DNA of 64,000 bases, from NCBI GenBank assembly GCA_033032865.1, contig JAWHQI010000028.1, positions 3,987,001 to 4,051,000 of the forward strand, in the 5' to 3' direction. Below are positions 62,831 through 64,000 of this stretch, in pieces. Below the pieces are notes generated by a model that saw only the letters and a list, made by a program, of their open reading frames with translations, searched no databases and had not been told where the DNA came from. Source of the DNA: Dactylorhiza incarnata (Eukaryota; Streptophyta; Magnoliopsida; Asparagales; Orchidaceae). The translations under genes were made by a program, and so were the position numbers. How positions within the stretch are numbered: the stretch's first letter is position 1; each line of letters starts with the position of its first letter.

Positions 62831-64000
62831 TACTTTCTGAGTTGCACTCATCTGGGCTAGGCGGACATGTAGGGCAGGCTAAGATGTTAGATCTGGTGAC
62901 TACACGCTATTATTGACCTCGTATGAGGCAAGATATTGTCACCCTCGTTCGCACCTGCCACACCTGCCAGTTATACAATGGACAGTCCCAGAACACCGGA
63001 CTATACACTCCATTACCCATCCCTGAGCGACCATGGGATGAGGTCTCCATGGACTTTGTTAGTGGATTCCCTTGTACGGCGCGAAGGGTGAACTCCATTT
63101 TTGTAGTGGTTGATAGGTTTTCCAAGATGACTGACTTTATTCCATGTCGGAAAACCTCCGATGCCGCACACGTAACACACCTTTTCTTTAGGGAGGTGGT
63201 TAGACTTCATGGGGTTCCACAGACATTCACTTCTGATTGGGACGCTCGCTTTATGTTTTTTTGGAAAACTCTATGGGGTAAACATGACACAAAATTAAAA
63301 TTCAGTAGCGCCTACCCCTCCCCCCCCCCCCCCCCCCCCCCCCCTCCCCCAAACTGACGGGTAAACTGAAGTAGTCAACCGAAGCTTGGGCAATTTATTG
63401 AGATGTTTGGCAGGTGAGCATCCTAAGCAGTGAGATTTAGTATTAGCCCAAGTCGAGTTTGCATACAACAGTACATTAAACCGCTCCACCCAAAAGTGCC
63501 CTTTTGAGGTTGTTTATGGATTTCCTATTCCTTGTTTCCTTGACCGCCACTCCTTACCTTCCCACGAGCGCATTTCCTTTGATGCTACCACTTGGATTGA
63601 CAATTTAAAAGCATTGCATGAAACTATTAACAGTAAGCTACATGTAACATCTGAAAAATGCAAGGTCGACGCCGACAAACATCGGCGTGGCATGTATTTT
63701 TCAGAAGGTGATTGAGTGTTGGTTCATTTCAGGAAGGAAAGATTTCCCATTAGGACATATCACAATCTCCGACAACGACGCTTTGGTCCTTTTTCAGGTA
63801 CGGAATCGGTTGGGCGAGAATGCCTACCTTTTGGATCTGCCCTCGAAATTCGACACATCACCGATTTTCAATGTGTCAGACCTCTGCCCCTTCCATGGAT
63901 CCCCACCCACCGTTCCTCTACCACCACCTACTTTGGAGCTCAGGGCGACAACGGGTTTTCAGCCGGCCTTCACACCCACCACGGGGGTGATTGATCAGGT
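62831..64000 (+). pseudogene. Element D integrase, broken by a poly-C run
   Basis: ELHSSGLGGHVGQA-like sequence and [20 protein letters not shown] (62960-63010) give the HHCC zinc part. [10 protein letters not shown] and TSDWDARF carry the first two catalytic Asp. Then a run of 24 C (63321-63344) replaces the normal YHPQ codons. After it QTDG, a stop, TEVVNRSLGNLLRCLAGEH keeps the third catalytic Glu. The tail ENAYLLDLPSKFDTSPIFNV is in a further frame near 63820-63880; the window ends before the chromodomain would start. Confidence 0.88.
63321..63344 (+). repeat. Poly-C run
   Basis: Twenty-four uninterrupted C, followed by TCCCCC, lie inside the integrase frame. The matching integrase codons are CC-rich (TACCATCCCCAA), so slippage from a short C stretch is plausible. 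The exact length may be unreliable in sequencing. Confidence 0.9.

Larger units (their letters stand above)
53646..64000 (+). other. Third SAC intron (start), at least 10.3 kb
   Basis: It begins GTGAGT. 53646-54431 is T-rich intron sequence without elements. After it come copia element 2 and gypsy element D. No further SAC residues were found in any frame. Confidence 0.8.
58154..64000 (+). mobile_element. Ty3/gypsy element D (3' end outside window)
   Basis: A 1280-bp 5' LTR with TGATG...CATCA ends is followed by gag, protease, RT, RNase H and integrase in order on the + strand, with scattered stops and shifts. The left flank is ACTTT (58149-58153), which should recur after the 3' LTR beyond 64000. 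Gag and protease are close to element C, which lacks the pol that D keeps. Confidence 0.9.

Overview
This is a plant nuclear window, about 64 kb, that lies almost wholly inside the introns of one gene. Three short, intact, correctly phased exons of a SAC-domain phosphoinositide phosphatase (plant SAC1-5 / FIG4-like type) sit on the + strand at 3504-3580, 45869-46056 and 53548-53645. They join in frame to encode about 120 residues, including the conserved block [17 protein letters not shown]. The introns between them are 42.3 kb and 7.5 kb. The flanking introns run off both window ends (at least 3.5 kb and 10.3 kb). Exon sequence is 363 nt, under 1% of the window. The mix of Ty3/gypsy and Ty1/copia elements, RTE-type LINEs, tRNA-derived SINEs and a hAT transposon says flowering plant; I cannot name the species.

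Nearly everything else is transposon sequence, most of it broken. In order: 1-3.5 kb, a gypsy gag/LTR fragment (- strand) and a copia LTR. 3.6-6.9 kb, microsatellites, a gypsy remnant with gag fused to the integrase end, and a 48-bp retroposon tip with a 13-bp target duplication. 6.9-11 kb, a decayed copia element (+). 11.0-19.4 kb, an old gypsy pol fragment split by element A, a complete-structure gypsy element (-; 11532-19328; CAAGG duplication). 19.6-30.4 kb, a ~98-bp minisatellite split by element C (-; 20294-30412; ACGAC duplication). C carries element E (23885-28171), which has antisense, intron-containing ORFs with their own TATA boxes. 30.4-39 kb, retroelement debris and a second, inverted array of the same minisatellite, split by element B (+; 32517-38129; AGGTG duplication). 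B is a non-autonomous relative of A whose pol is replaced by a long unrecognised ORF. 39-45.8 kb, a LINE-like retroposon, an Au-type SINE, a scrambled copia element, a gag-only gypsy element and a foldback element (44561-45103; GAATT duplication). 46-53.5 kb (second intron), a hAT transposase gene split by a near full-length RTE LINE, and a truncated RTE copy. 53.6-64 kb (third intron), copia element 2, then gypsy element D, which runs off the window.

The only sequence that looks under selection is the SAC gene. The elements form a layered record: old gypsy, copia and minisatellite sequence first, then A, B and C into it, then E into C, plus separate LINE and SINE insertions by target-primed reverse transcription. 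A, B, C and D all have LTRs of about 1.3-1.4 kb with the same extended ends (TGATG...CATCA), and A/B and C/D look like two gypsy lineages. Every retroelement coding region I read has stops, frameshifts or deletions, so none looks autonomous now.
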